Shown here: one piece after another, positions 27,722 to 36,314 of the stretch
Numbering within the stretch: position 1 is the stretch's first letter
How the letters are laid out: each line of letters begins with the position of its first letter
Source: Lachnospiraceae bacterium
Lineage (GTDB): Bacteria; Bacillota; Clostridia; Lachnospirales; Lachnospiraceae
Assembly: GCA_017467805.1 (NCBI GenBank)
Contig: JAFUKJ010000056.1
Location: forward strand, 1-64,000
DNA: 64,000 nucleotides
Direction of reading: 5' to 3'
Translations under genes and position numbers: made by a program
The notes under the pieces: generated by a model
The model's input: the letters and a program-made list of their open reading frames with translations, nothing else
Databases searched by the model: none
What the model was told of the DNA's origin: nothing

Positions 27722-28659
27722 TTAATTACCCCCTTCTGCCAGATAAGAACCTTATCTCTTACTCTAAATAAAAGTGTTACAATAACGGAAAAGAATAGCG
27801 CTATAATAATCAATCCTGCATATACATTTGCATAAGAAAGCATTTCCTTCTGCCAGTTGATATACCATCCTATTCCATACTTTGCACCTATCATCTCGGC
27901 CGTAACAAGTGTAACAAAGGATGAGCAAATTCCATTGAAAAGTCCAAGAAACATATTTGGCATTGCTGCCGGTATTCCAACCTTAAATACCTGATAGAAT
28001 CTTCTTGCTCCAAGGGTACTTGCAACCTCAAAATACGAATTCTGAACATTTGAGATTCCACTGCTAGTCATAATAGTGGTTGGAAACCACACCGATAAAC
28101 CAATCAAGAATGCACTTGCCGATACAGCTGTTGGAAAGCTAATCAGAACCAAAGGAATCCATGCAGTTGATGGTATTGGTCCTAACACTCTGATTACCGG
28201 ACTAACCCAGTAGGAAAAGGTCTTAGAAAACCCAATGCAAATTCCAGTGGCTATTCCTACCAGAGCACCAAACAATACTCCATATCCTAATAAACGGGTA
28301 GAGTATAAAACACACTTTACCAAAACTTCCCTTTGCTCTACCATCACACCAAACACCCTATCTAATGCTGGAAAATACAATACTGGTAATATGGCAAGCT
28401 TCGCAGTTACCAGATTCAAAATATTAAAGAACAATACTGCTCCTGCAATAAAATATGCCTTATAGCTAATCTTTTCATCCAATCCCTTATGGAAAAAGGT
28501 AAGGATAAATAAAATGGAATAAATAATTAATATTCCTAATAATACATATGTAAAATACGGTTTTGTCTGCGGATGCAGATTGGAATTTTTCAATCCAATC
28601 TGCACCGCAATTGCAAGCAGTATTGACAAAACAGGAAGTATTTTTTTAATTACATTCAT
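27715..28659 (-). CDS. NitT/TauT-family ABC importer permease
   Basis: This 314-aa membrane protein has about eight hydrophobic helices. Two N-terminal helices extend the usual SsuC core. The core carries the binding-protein-dependent transport signature with the EAA-like loop (VASTLGARRFYQVFKVGIPA). It forms the channel with the neighbouring ATPase and lipoprotein. The gene follows cysK copy 1 by 34 nt with its own ribosome site (AAAGGAG), in the same transcript. Confidence 0.9.
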   Translation of the reverse strand: MNVIKKILPVLSILLAIAVQIGLKNSNLHPQTKPYFTYVLLGILIIYSILFILTFFHKGLDEKISYKAYFIAGAVLFFNILNLVTAKLAILPVLYFPALDRVFGVMVEQREVLVKCVLYSTRLLGYGVLFGALVGIATGICIGFSKTFSYWVSPVIRVLGPIPSTAWIPLVLISFPTAVSASAFLIGLSVWFPTTIMTSSGISNVQNSYFEVASTLGARRFYQVFKVGIPAAMPNMFLGLFNGICSSFVTLVTAEMIGAKYGIGWYINWQKEMLSYANVYAGLIIIALFFSVIVTLLFRVRDKVLIWQKGVIKW

Positions 28660-28693
28660 CTTGTCAAACTCCTTTCATTTCCAAGCTTTTACT

Positions 28694-29632
28694 TTAATTA
28701 TCGCTAAACAAAGGAGTTGATAAATATCTGTCACCTGAATCAGGAAGTAAAGCAACAATTGTCTTTCCCTTATTCTCTGGACGAGCTGCTAAGATAGATG
28801 CTGCCTTTAGGGCTGCTCCTGAAGAGATACCTACAAGAATACCCTCACTTACAGCAAAGTTTCTTCCCTCTGCAAATGCATCTTCATTCTCAATTGTAAT
28901 AACTTCATCATAAACACTTGTATTCAAGGTAGCTGGAACAAAGCCTGCGCCAATTCCCTGAATCTTATGTGGTCCAGGCGTTCCTGTAGATAATACAGGG
29001 CTTCCTGCCGGCTCTACTGCAACAACCTTAACATTTGGATTCTGCTCCTTTAAGTATTCTCCAACACCTGAAATTGTTCCGCCTGTACCAACACCAGCAA
29101 CAAAAATATCTACCTTTCCATCTGTCTGCTCCCAGATTTCTGGTCCTGTTGTTGCCTTATGCACTGCAGGATTAGCAGGATTTACAAACTGTCCTAAGAT
29201 TACAGCACCTGGAATTGCTTCTTTGAGTTCTTCTGCCTTAGCAATGGCTCCCTTCATACCCTTTGCTCCCTCTGTCAGGTATAGCTCTGCGCCGTATGCC
29301 TTTAAGAGATTTCTTCTTTCTACACTCATCGTGTCAGGTAATGTAAGAATCGCTCTATATCCCTTTGCTGCTGCAACTGCTGCCAAACCAATACCTGTAT
29401 TTCCTGAGGTTGGCTCAATGATTGTTGCTCCCGGCTTTATGATTCCCTTCTTCTCTGCATCTTCAATCATTGCCTGTGCAATTCTATCCTTTACAGAGCC
29501 TGCAGGGTTCAAATATTCAAGCTTTGCAAGAATGGTAGCCTCTGTTGCTCCAACCTTCTTTGAATACTGATTCAGCTTTAAAATTGGTGTACCTCCGATT
29601 AATTCTAATGAACTTTCCTTAATTTTACTCAT
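28694..29632 (-). CDS. cysK: Cysteine synthase, copy 1
   Basis: This 312-aa PLP enzyme makes cysteine from O-acetylserine and sulfide. The PLP lysine lies in [11 protein letters not shown], the phosphate-binding [10 protein letters not shown] and [14 protein letters not shown] loops are intact, and the length is normal. It is about 95% identical to the second cysK at 36315-37256, so one is a recent duplicate; the main differences are AIPG/EIEG near residue 140 and the C-terminal three to four residues. It is the third gene of the operon that begins with the cystathionine enzyme. AGGAGG precedes the ATG. Confidence 0.95.
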   Translation of the reverse strand: MSKIKESSLELIGGTPILKLNQYSKKVGATEATILAKLEYLNPAGSVKDRIAQAMIEDAEKKGIIKPGATIIEPTSGNTGIGLAAVAAAKGYRAILTLPDTMSVERRNLLKAYGAELYLTEGAKGMKGAIAKAEELKEAIPGAVILGQFVNPANPAVHKATTGPEIWEQTDGKVDIFVAGVGTGGTISGVGEYLKEQNPNVKVVAVEPAGSPVLSTGTPGPHKIQGIGAGFVPATLNTSVYDEVITIENEDAFAEGRNFAVSEGILVGISSGAALKAASILAARPENKGKTIVALLPDSGDRYLSTPLFSDN

Positions 29633-29666
29633 AATAATATCCTCCTAATAATTAGTAATTTTTTAT

Positions 29667-30851
29667 TTACAGACCTTTCACTGCTTGTTCAAGTCTTGTT
29701 AACGCTTCAACTAATGTCTTCCTTGGGCAAGCTACATTGATTCTCTGGAATCCTTTCCCTGCTGTTCCAAATATCCTGCCACTATCCAGCCACAGCTTTG
29801 CTTTTTTGATAATCAAATCCTCCAATTCATGCTCTGAAAGCTTTAAAGCTTTGAAATCCAACCACAAGAGATAGGTTCCTTCATTCTCTATTAGTTTTAC
29901 CTTCTGTAACCTTTCCTGCACAAATTGTTTTGTATAAGCAATATTGTCACTTACATATTGGTGCATCGCCTGATACCATTCTTCGCCATGCTCGTATGCT
30001 GCCTTTGCTGCCACCAATCCAAGTACATTCAGCTGACTGTAACCCGAAGCTGCAATCTGCTGAGAAAACTTACTTCGCAATTTCTGATTCGGAATAAGAA
30101 TATTAGAAACCTGTAAACCTGCTATATTAAAGGTCTTACTCGGTGATGTGGCAATAACACTTATTTCCTCATATTCCTTCTTCAGATTTGCAAATACCTG
30201 ATGCTTACCACTAAATACGAAATCTGCGTGAATCTCATCGCATACAACAATTACCTGATGCCTGTAACAGATATCTCCCAAACGTATAAGTTCTTCCTTA
30301 CTCCACACTCTTCCAACGGGATTATGCGGGTTGCAAAGGATAAACAGTTTAATCTTTTCGCTTATGACTTTTTCCTCGAAATCCTCAAAATCAATTTGAT
30401 ATCTACCAGAATCATCCTGCACCAATGTGTTACTGACAAGTTTCCTTTCATTATCAATGATTACCTCACTGAATGGATAATATACTGGCTGCTGAATTAG
30501 TACTGCATCTCCCTTTTCGGTAAATGCCTTAACTGCCATCGCTATTGCATATACAATGCCTGGCGTTTTTACCAACCACTTGCTCTCAACTTCCCAGTCA
30601 TGATGCTGTTTCATCCACCGTCTTAGTGCTTCAAAATACTCCTCCTGTACTTCGCTGTATCCGAATATTCCGTGTTCTGTCTGTTGCAAAATTGCTTCCT
30701 GAATATAAGAGGATACCTTAAAATCCATATCTGCTACCCAAAGTGGAAGTAGGTCTTCTGGCATATTTCTCTTTTTTGCAAAATCATATTTTAGACTATA
30801 TGTATTTCTACGATCTATCACAGTGTCAAAATCAAGATTTTTCTCCGCCAT
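29667..30851 (-). CDS. MalY/PatB-type cystathionine beta-lyase (C-S lyase)
   Basis: This 394-aa class I/II aminotransferase-fold enzyme matches MalY/PatB proteins, which cleave cystathionine or other cysteine S-conjugates to homocysteine or thiols, pyruvate and ammonia. Visible motifs are PLWVADMDF near the N-terminus, NPHNPVGRVW, CDEIHADFVF and the PLP lysine in SPSKTFNIAGLQ. The ATG at 30851 with AAGGAGG upstream is preferred to an earlier in-frame start. It overlaps the 3' end of the cystathionine gene by 20 nt, so the two enzymes are coupled for transsulfuration. Confidence 0.92.
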   Translation of the reverse strand: MAEKNLDFDTVIDRRNTYSLKYDFAKKRNMPEDLLPLWVADMDFKVSSYIQEAILQQTEHGIFGYSEVQEEYFEALRRWMKQHHDWEVESKWLVKTPGIVYAIAMAVKAFTEKGDAVLIQQPVYYPFSEVIIDNERKLVSNTLVQDDSGRYQIDFEDFEEKVISEKIKLFILCNPHNPVGRVWSKEELIRLGDICYRHQVIVVCDEIHADFVFSGKHQVFANLKKEYEEISVIATSPSKTFNIAGLQVSNILIPNQKLRSKFSQQIAASGYSQLNVLGLVAAKAAYEHGEEWYQAMHQYVSDNIAYTKQFVQERLQKVKLIENEGTYLLWLDFKALKLSEHELEDLIIKKAKLWLDSGRIFGTAGKGFQRINVACPRKTLVEALTRLEQAVKGL

Positions 30852-32007
30852 AACACTCCCTCCTTGCTTCTTCAAACACTCTCTCAAATTCAGCAATCAA
30901 ATCCCTGTCTGATTCAATTCCAACCGACAGTCTCAGTACTCTGTCATTGATTCCGTTCTTTTCTAATAAATCCTTTGGAACATCTGCATGTGTCTGTGTA
31001 ATCGGATAAGTAATCAATGTTTCTACACCTCCGAGACTTTCAGCAAACTGTATCAACCGAACATTCTTCAAAATACTTTGTGCAAACTCTTTATCCTGAA
31101 CCTCAAAGGTTACCATTGCTCCGAAGCCTCTGCTTTGCAACTTCATCGTCTCGTATCCCGGATGTGTCTCAAGTCCTGGATATACAGTTCTCTTCACCTC
31201 CTTTTGCTGTTCAAGCCAATGAACAATTTCAAATGCATTTTCCTGAGCCTTCTCCATTCTCACGCCCAATGTCTTAATACCTCGTAAGATTAACCAACTA
31301 TCAAAAGGAGGAATACCGGCTCCCGTTGTCTTAATGACAAATCGTAGTTTTTCACTAATCTCCACATCCGAAGTAACCAGGAAACCTGCCAGTGTGTCAT
31401 TGTGACCACCAAGATATTTTGTACCGCTATGTACCACGATATCTGCTCCCAAATCCAGCGGATTCTGAAAATACGGTGATAAGAATGTATTATCTACAAT
31501 CAACCAAATTCCATTTTTCTTAGCAATCTCACCAAGTTTTCGAATATCAATTACATTCATCATAGGATTCGTTGGTGTTTCGATATAGATTGCTTTTGTA
31601 TTTGTTTTAATCTCTTTCTCAACATTTTCAACCGTACAATCTGTTTTTGTAACCTCAATTCCATTTTTCTCGCTAATGTTATCAAATAATCTGACTGTTC
31701 CTCCGTATAAATCCGAATCCACAATCAGATGATCTCCTGGGTGAAACAACTCCATCAAGGTTGCTATGGCAGCCATTCCGCTGGTAAATGCCAGTGCATC
31801 GATTCCGTTTTCCAAAGCCGCAACCACTTTTTCTAATTGCTCTCTCGTCGGATTCTGAAGTCTACTATAATCATACCCAGTGCTATTTCCTACACTAGGA
31901 TGTGCAAAAGTTGCTGTCTGAAAAATCGGAAAGCTGACTGCTCCATATAATTTATCTCTTGATTCATTTTCTAAATGAATACATCGTGTTAATATATCAA
32001 TACTCAT
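30832..32007 (-). CDS. Cystathionine gamma-synthase/gamma-lyase family enzyme
   Basis: This 391-aa PLP enzyme belongs to the Cys/Met metabolism family. It has YDYSRLQNPT, LAFTSGMAAI, DSDLYGGTVRLF, YIETPTNP, VDNTFLSPYFQNP, the PLP lysine in VHSGTKYLGGH and SLGGVETLITYP near the C-terminus. The family includes gamma-synthase (MetB), beta-lyase (MetC) and gamma-lyase, which sequence alone does not separate safely. Next to a PatB-type beta-lyase and cysK, either forward (MetB) or reverse transsulfuration fits. It is the first gene behind promoter A at 32040-32136, with GAGG before the ATG. Confidence 0.92.
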   Translation of the reverse strand: MSIDILTRCIHLENESRDKLYGAVSFPIFQTATFAHPSVGNSTGYDYSRLQNPTREQLEKVVAALENGIDALAFTSGMAAIATLMELFHPGDHLIVDSDLYGGTVRLFDNISEKNGIEVTKTDCTVENVEKEIKTNTKAIYIETPTNPMMNVIDIRKLGEIAKKNGIWLIVDNTFLSPYFQNPLDLGADIVVHSGTKYLGGHNDTLAGFLVTSDVEISEKLRFVIKTTGAGIPPFDSWLILRGIKTLGVRMEKAQENAFEIVHWLEQQKEVKRTVYPGLETHPGYETMKLQSRGFGAMVTFEVQDKEFAQSILKNVRLIQFAESLGGVETLITYPITQTHADVPKDLLEKNGINDRVLRLSVGIESDRDLIAEFERVFEEARRECYGGEKS

Positions 32008-32039
32008 TTACTATTCACCTCATCCATCTGTCATTACCA

Positions 32040-32136
32040 CTTTTCCTATCTGTTTGGTATGAATTAAGAATAACATAACATTTTTCATCTGTATAATATT
32101 GGTATCCTTTTAATAGTTATAGGCATTACCTATAAC
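32040..32136 (-). promoter_or_regulatory. Sulfur-regulon promoter A (palindrome, -10, leader motif)
   Basis: On the minus strand, GTTATAGG-N5-CCTATAAC (32136-32116) ends in TATAAC, which lies where the -35 should be. After a 17-nt spacer comes TATTAT (32098-32093). The leader holds TCATACCAAACAGATAGGAAA (32062-32042). Copies B (37304-37400) and C (40520-40616) have the same order and the same 17-nt spacing. The palindrome resembles LysR-type boxes of methionine/cysteine regulators, and the leader motif may be a second operator. The 181-nt spacer holds no gene. Confidence 0.75.
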
Positions 32137-32141
32137 AGCAA

Positions 32142-32178
32142 CAAAAAGGCAGGTACACTATTATATGTACCTGCCGAC
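32142..32178 (-). terminator. Terminator after the enolase-superfamily gene
   Basis: GGCAGGTAC (32148-32156) pairs with GTACCTGCC (32167-32175), followed on the minus strand by TTTTT. It separates the importer operon at 32,189-36,031 from promoter A just downstream. Confidence 0.88.
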
Positions 32179-32188
32179 TAATACTCAA

Positions 32189-33367
32189 TCACAAGGTAAT
32201 CTCAAATCGATCCGAATGTTCATATACATATGGCGTAATGTCCACACCGACACCTGGCACCTCCAATGGTTTATAACGACCATTGACTGGTTGGAAATCA
32301 ACTGTCACCAGCTCTCTGTATTCATCCAAAAGTGCTTTCTGATGATGCTCATGAATGATGAAATTCGGAATTGCAATTTCGCAGTTTACAGCCACTGCCT
32401 CTGCAATCGCAGTTCCTGCGACATGAGCCTGAATACCTACATCATAAATGAATGCCATATCACTAATTTTCTTGAATTCAGACACACCACCGCAGCTTCC
32501 GATGTCTGGCTGTAACAAATCAAGTGAACGATCCTCCAGAAATGGAAGATAACCATATCTGGTATAAATTCTTTCACCTGCTGCTAGCGGTATATTAATC
32601 TTCTCCTTTGCCTGCTTGGTCAGCTTCGGATTTAATGGAGAATTTAACTCTTCATAATATAGGATACGATATTCCTCGATTGCCTTAGCAAACTCAATAC
32701 CTGTTGCAGTATCGGTATTACCATGGTTCTCCACAATAATATCTGCCTCGTCACCAATTGCCTCACGAATGGCTTTGACACGTTCTGCACCAAGCTGAAT
32801 CACAGAATAAGGTAGTGATCCTCTAGTCGATTCAATCGTATTTCCTTCCTTATCTACAGTAAGTACATCTACTTTGATACAATCATAGCCTTCTTTAACT
32901 GCTTTCAACGCCTGTGCTGCATAATCCTCTGTCTTGGTCAACAATCTTCGCTCAGGCTCATTCCATGTAAACTGTATCTGTGAAGCATAAACACGAAGAG
33001 TATCCTGCACCTTACCTCCCAATAACTTATACAACGGAACTCCTAATGCCTTTGCTTTAATATCCCAAAGAGCAATATCAATTGCGCTGATACCTGAAAA
33101 AATAACCGTTCCTCCGCCTTGTCCCCAGAAGGTTTTAGTGAGAATATCATTCCATATCTTTTCTGTGTCAAAAGGATCTCTTCCCAACACATATTTTGCA
33201 TAATCCTTAATGATTGCTGCTCCCGCATGCCCAGCTGCGCCATATGCAAGACCTACCTCACCAAGTCCGTAAATACCTTCATCGGTATCCACTTTTATAA
33301 TGATTGGTCTCTGTCCAGTACTCTTTCTTGTATGTACATGAAATACTTCTATCTTTGTAACCTTCAT
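32189..33367 (-). CDS. Mandelate-racemase/enolase-superfamily dehydratase
   Basis: This 392-aa protein is a full-length member of the mandelate racemase/muconate cycloisomerase group, closest in look to the sugar-acid dehydratases (galactonate/RspA type). Metal ligands appear in order as IKVD, IIVENHG (Glu), YYEELN (Glu) and AAGERIYTR (Glu), with the general-base His in IQAHVAGTAI. These enzymes remove a proton alpha to a carboxylate. It is the last gene of a NitT/TauT-type ABC importer operon, which is unexpected for a sugar-acid dehydratase, so the imported compound may be its substrate, for example a sulfonated or aminated acid. That is inference. Confidence 0.85.
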   Translation of the reverse strand: MKVTKIEVFHVHTRKSTGQRPIIIKVDTDEGIYGLGEVGLAYGAAGHAGAAIIKDYAKYVLGRDPFDTEKIWNDILTKTFWGQGGGTVIFSGISAIDIALWDIKAKALGVPLYKLLGGKVQDTLRVYASQIQFTWNEPERRLLTKTEDYAAQALKAVKEGYDCIKVDVLTVDKEGNTIESTRGSLPYSVIQLGAERVKAIREAIGDEADIIVENHGNTDTATGIEFAKAIEEYRILYYEELNSPLNPKLTKQAKEKINIPLAAGERIYTRYGYLPFLEDRSLDLLQPDIGSCGGVSEFKKISDMAFIYDVGIQAHVAGTAIAEAVAVNCEIAIPNFIIHEHHQKALLDEYRELVTVDFQPVNGRYKPLEVPGVGVDITPYVYEHSDRFEITL

Positions 33368-33378
33368 CTTACTCCTCC

Positions 33379-34131
33379 TTATATGTTAAAGCTGTCCGCA
33401 CCTTCCAAACTCTCATTCTGCTCCAACAGTCTGCTTAAAATCTTATTCTCAAAGTAGGCAAAGCTGGAATCACGCTTTCTCGGACGTGCTAAAGCTATGC
33501 GCTCATCCATTGTAATCTCGCCATTTTCAATCAGAATAACCCTATCAGCCAAATAGATTGCCTCACTTACGTCATGGGTAACAAGAATTGCAGTAAACCT
33601 CTTTTCCTTCCATAAATTTTCAATCAACACTTGCATTTCAATTCTGGTTAATGCATCCAATGCACCTAATGGTTCATCCAATAGCAGAACCTTTGGATCT
33701 GAAGATAATGCTCTTGCCAAAGATACTCTCTGCTTCTGACCACCCGAAAGAGTCCCAGGCCACTCATCCGCCTTATCTTCCAGTTTTACAGACTTCAGAG
33801 CTTCAATTGCTACTTCTTTACTCTTTTTCTCAGATACCAGAGCTATATTCTTCCATACTCTTTGCCATGGCAATAATCTTGCCTCTTGAAAGAGAAACTT
33901 TACGCCTGCTTGTTCCGCCGGATTTTGCTCATCTATAATATCAATAGCTCCTCCTGTAACAGTATCCAGTCCGCATATCAGTCGTAACAGAGTACTCTTT
34001 CCACAACCACTCTTACCAACAATGGCTACAAATTCGCCCTCTTTAATCTCTATATTAATATCCTTCAGTACTTTCGTAGTTCCGAAGCTTTTTTCTACAT
34101 TTTTTACACTAATTGCATATCCCTGTGACAT
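33379..34131 (-). CDS. SsuB/TauB-like ABC importer ATPase
   Basis: This 250-aa ATPase has Walker A GKSGCGKST (about residues 38-46), a Q-loop (FLFQEARLLPWQ), the signature [15 protein letters not shown], Walker B VLLLDEPLGALD and the LVTHDVSEA H-loop. The FLFQE/LLPW form is typical of alkanesulfonate ATPases (SsuB). Its ATG overlaps the permease stop codon by 1 nt (TGATG). The importer most likely takes up an organosulfonate as a sulfur source, which fits the surrounding cysteine genes, but the ligand is not proven. Confidence 0.92.
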   Translation of the reverse strand: MSQGYAISVKNVEKSFGTTKVLKDINIEIKEGEFVAIVGKSGCGKSTLLRLICGLDTVTGGAIDIIDEQNPAEQAGVKFLFQEARLLPWQRVWKNIALVSEKKSKEVAIEALKSVKLEDKADEWPGTLSGGQKQRVSLARALSSDPKVLLLDEPLGALDALTRIEMQVLIENLWKEKRFTAILVTHDVSEAIYLADRVILIENGEITMDERIALARPRKRDSSFAYFENKILSRLLEQNESLEGADSFNI

Positions 34132-34919
34132 CAGCTTCTCCTTTCCGTACTATAACGCCATTTCAACAGCTTTCTTTCCAAAAATGTCGTAACGATATCT
34201 GACAGCGAACCTAGAATTGCATATAGAATTAATCCCAAAACAATGATATCCATCAGCATAAATTCTCTTGCATTGGTTACCATATAACCAATTCCAGACT
34301 TGGCTGCCACCTGCTCTGCCACAATCAGAATGACCCACATTCTACCCAACGACTGCTTTAAACCAATCATAATGGAAGGTAAAGCTCCCGGAAAAATAAC
34401 GTGTAAATACAAATCCTTATTCTTGATTCCATACACTTTTGACATTTCAATCAAGCCGCTATCAATATAACGAATACCTGAATAGGTATTCAGATAAATT
34501 GGAAAGAAGGTACCAATCGCAATCAGAATCGTCTTGGTCGTTTCTCCAATGCCAAACCATACTAGAATCAAAGGCATCATTGCCAGATATGGCACATTAC
34601 GCACCATCTGAATGGGGTTATTCAGCAAATGATCTATCTTCCTAGAAATCCCATTGATTACTCCCAAGGTAAAGCCAATAGCTCCACCCCAGAATAATCC
34701 TTTAAAGGCTCTAAATGTACTTATTTTAATATTTTCCCAAAGTGTACCATCCTTCAACAAGCGAAGGAATCCCTTCCATACCTGCTCAATGGTTGGCAAC
34801 AAACTGTTCGAACTACTTTGTGTTGTTCCCCATATAGCCCATAGGATGACTACTACTACCGGAATAATCCAGGCTGCCAGTTTATTGCTCCACACGGGAA
34901 GCTTCCTTGTTTTCTCCAT
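34131..34919 (-). CDS. SsuC/TauC-like ABC importer permease
   Basis: This 262-aa inner-membrane protein has six predicted helices and the importer coupling loop (EMSKVYGIKNKDLYLHVIFPGA). The conserved MVRNVPYLAMMPLILVWFGI stretch is typical of the sulfonate/taurine/nitrate permease family. It lies between the binding-protein gene (23 nt upstream) and the ATPase gene (1-nt overlap), so the three subunits are made together. Confidence 0.92.
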   Translation of the reverse strand: MEKTRKLPVWSNKLAAWIIPVVVVILWAIWGTTQSSSNSLLPTIEQVWKGFLRLLKDGTLWENIKISTFRAFKGLFWGGAIGFTLGVINGISRKIDHLLNNPIQMVRNVPYLAMMPLILVWFGIGETTKTILIAIGTFFPIYLNTYSGIRYIDSGLIEMSKVYGIKNKDLYLHVIFPGALPSIMIGLKQSLGRMWVILIVAEQVAAKSGIGYMVTNAREFMLMDIIVLGLILYAILGSLSDIVTTFLERKLLKWRYSTERRS

Positions 34920-34942
34920 AACTACTCCTCATCTATCATTAC

Positions 34943-36031
34943 TTAATCATATTGTGTAAATGCACTTACCGCATCAACAAAGGAAAGATCAAAGAATTCC
35001 TCTGTATTCACATGCTGCTCTAAAAGTCCAAGACCTTCAAAGGTGTCTGCAATATCCTGTTCATCAGCAATTACTGCATCTGTAATAGGCTTGCACGCAT
35101 AAATCTTATCTGTGTTCTCTTCCTCAAACTGCTTCAAATAATCTGCAACCTCCATGTTAATCGTTGGTGCATAATACGCAGCCCACTCCTCTGGGTTCTG
35201 CCTAGCCCACTCATGTGCCTCATGCCATCTTTCTAACCAATCCTCAATTGCTGCATGATAAGCCTCATTTTCAATTGCTGCCGGAGTGGCATAGAAGAGA
35301 TAGTTTCCTGATAAAATATCCTGTGCACTCTCTAAAGTAGTTGCTCCCTTTTCCTTAGCTGAAGTGATAGAATTACCATAGCTTGCAAAAGCCTCAACCT
35401 CGCCGGTAAGCACTGCTGTCAGACCATCTGAAGTAGTCAGTGGTTGCGCATCGACATCACTCCATTCCAAACCAGCCTCTGTTAACATTTTAGATAGAAA
35501 ATAATTAGCTGTAGTATTCTTCACATAACCAACCTTCTTACCCTTAAGGTCTGCTACTGTTTGAATCTCTGAGCCAGGTCCTACAATCAGCTCCTGATTC
35601 AGTGTAGAACCATATCTAACTGCAATAACCTTAAAATTACCACCATTATTGGCTAAGGATGCTGATAATGGGGGAATCTGACTACCTGCTCCCAAGTCAA
35701 TCTGGTTTGCAGCCAAAGCCTCCATTACCAAGTTTCCACCCTGCATAATCGTGAATTCCACGTTATAAGGCGTATCATCCAATCCTGCTGCTTCAACTAC
35801 AACATGACCATTTAATCCACTCGCAGCTGCAATTCGTAATGTCACTCCTGATACATCTACTGTCTTTCCATCATGTGTTGTAACTGTTTTTCCTGCATCC
35901 TCCGTTGCTACCTGTGTGCGTTCTCCTGCTTTAACTTGTGCTGTAGCATCCTGTGATGCGACTGACGCACAACCTACCAATCCCATAACAGATATTAATG
36001 CTACACTAATTACCAATCTAAATTTTTTCAT
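34943..36031 (-). CDS. SsuA-like substrate-binding lipoprotein
   Basis: This 362-aa lipoprotein has a signal peptide with lipobox GLVGC (Cys 21), a 40-residue polar linker, and a SsuA-type binding fold (LRIAAASGLNGHVVVEAAG, QTVADLKGKKVGYVKNTTA, LTGEVEAFASY). It captures the ligand for the SsuB/SsuC-like importer. It contains the extended C-terminal helical lobe (WLERWHEAHEWARQNPEEWA) of sulfonate-binding proteins. It starts 122 nt after the YezD-like gene. I see no clear sigma-A promoter in that gap, so it may be reached by read-through from the cysK copy 2 promoter. Confidence 0.9.
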   Translation of the reverse strand: MKKFRLVISVALISVMGLVGCASVASQDATAQVKAGERTQVATEDAGKTVTTHDGKTVDVSGVTLRIAAASGLNGHVVVEAAGLDDTPYNVEFTIMQGGNLVMEALAANQIDLGAGSQIPPLSASLANNGGNFKVIAVRYGSTLNQELIVGPGSEIQTVADLKGKKVGYVKNTTANYFLSKMLTEAGLEWSDVDAQPLTTSDGLTAVLTGEVEAFASYGNSITSAKEKGATTLESAQDILSGNYLFYATPAAIENEAYHAAIEDWLERWHEAHEWARQNPEEWAAYYAPTINMEVADYLKQFEEENTDKIYACKPITDAVIADEQDIADTFEGLGLLEQHVNTEEFFDLSFVDAVSAFTQYD

Positions 36032-36095
36032 TTTCTTCTCCTCTTTATTTCATCCTCTAATATTTTCTACATATCCCTATCTTGTAATATCCCAA

Positions 36096-36150
36096 AGCAA
36101 AAACCAGAGGTTCTGCAAAATTTTTCATTCTACAAAACCTCTGGTTTTCC
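36096..36150 (-). terminator. Terminator or attenuator after the YezD-like gene
   Basis: AAAACCAGAGGTT (36100-36112) pairs with AACCTCTGGTTTT (36136-36148), followed on the minus strand by a T-rich run. It separates cysK-yezD from the SsuA-like gene and could set the ratio between them. Confidence 0.8.
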
Positions 36151-36152
36151 AG

Positions 36153-36296
36153 TCAGTTTTTTATTCTATATTTCTCATTTTTCTCTATTTGAATTACTTT
36201 ACCATCCTGAACTACAATGGATATGGTTCCAAATTTTATCTCATCAACAAATTGCTTTATGATATTAAGATAGTCGTCCTCTTTCTTGTCTCCCAC
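36153..36296 (-). CDS. YezD-like (DUF2292) 47-residue protein
   Basis: This small gene reads from a GTG at 36296, with GAGGG 7 nt upstream, to a TGA at 36153. The product has FGTISIVVQDGKVIQIEKNEK, close to the FGSVxIxxQDGKVVQIxxxEK signature I recall for YezD/DUF2292, small proteins found next to cysteine and sulfur genes in Firmicutes. It begins about 18 nt after the cysK copy 2 stop codon and ends at a strong terminator, so it is the last gene of that unit. The function is unknown; a regulatory or accessory role in sulfur assimilation is inferred. Its length and non-ATG start make it easy to miss. Confidence 0.78.
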   Translation of the reverse strand: MGDKKEDDYLNIIKQFVDEIKFGTISIVVQDGKVIQIEKNEKYRIKN

Positions 36297-36314
36297 CAGT
36301 AATCCCTCACTTTA

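Noticed and set aside
32008-32188. S-box or T-box riboswitch in front of the cystathionine operon
   Set aside because: The leader after the -10 is only about 85 nt, has no terminator/antiterminator pair, and shows no T-box or SAM-aptamer sequence; the conserved blocks look like protein sites.
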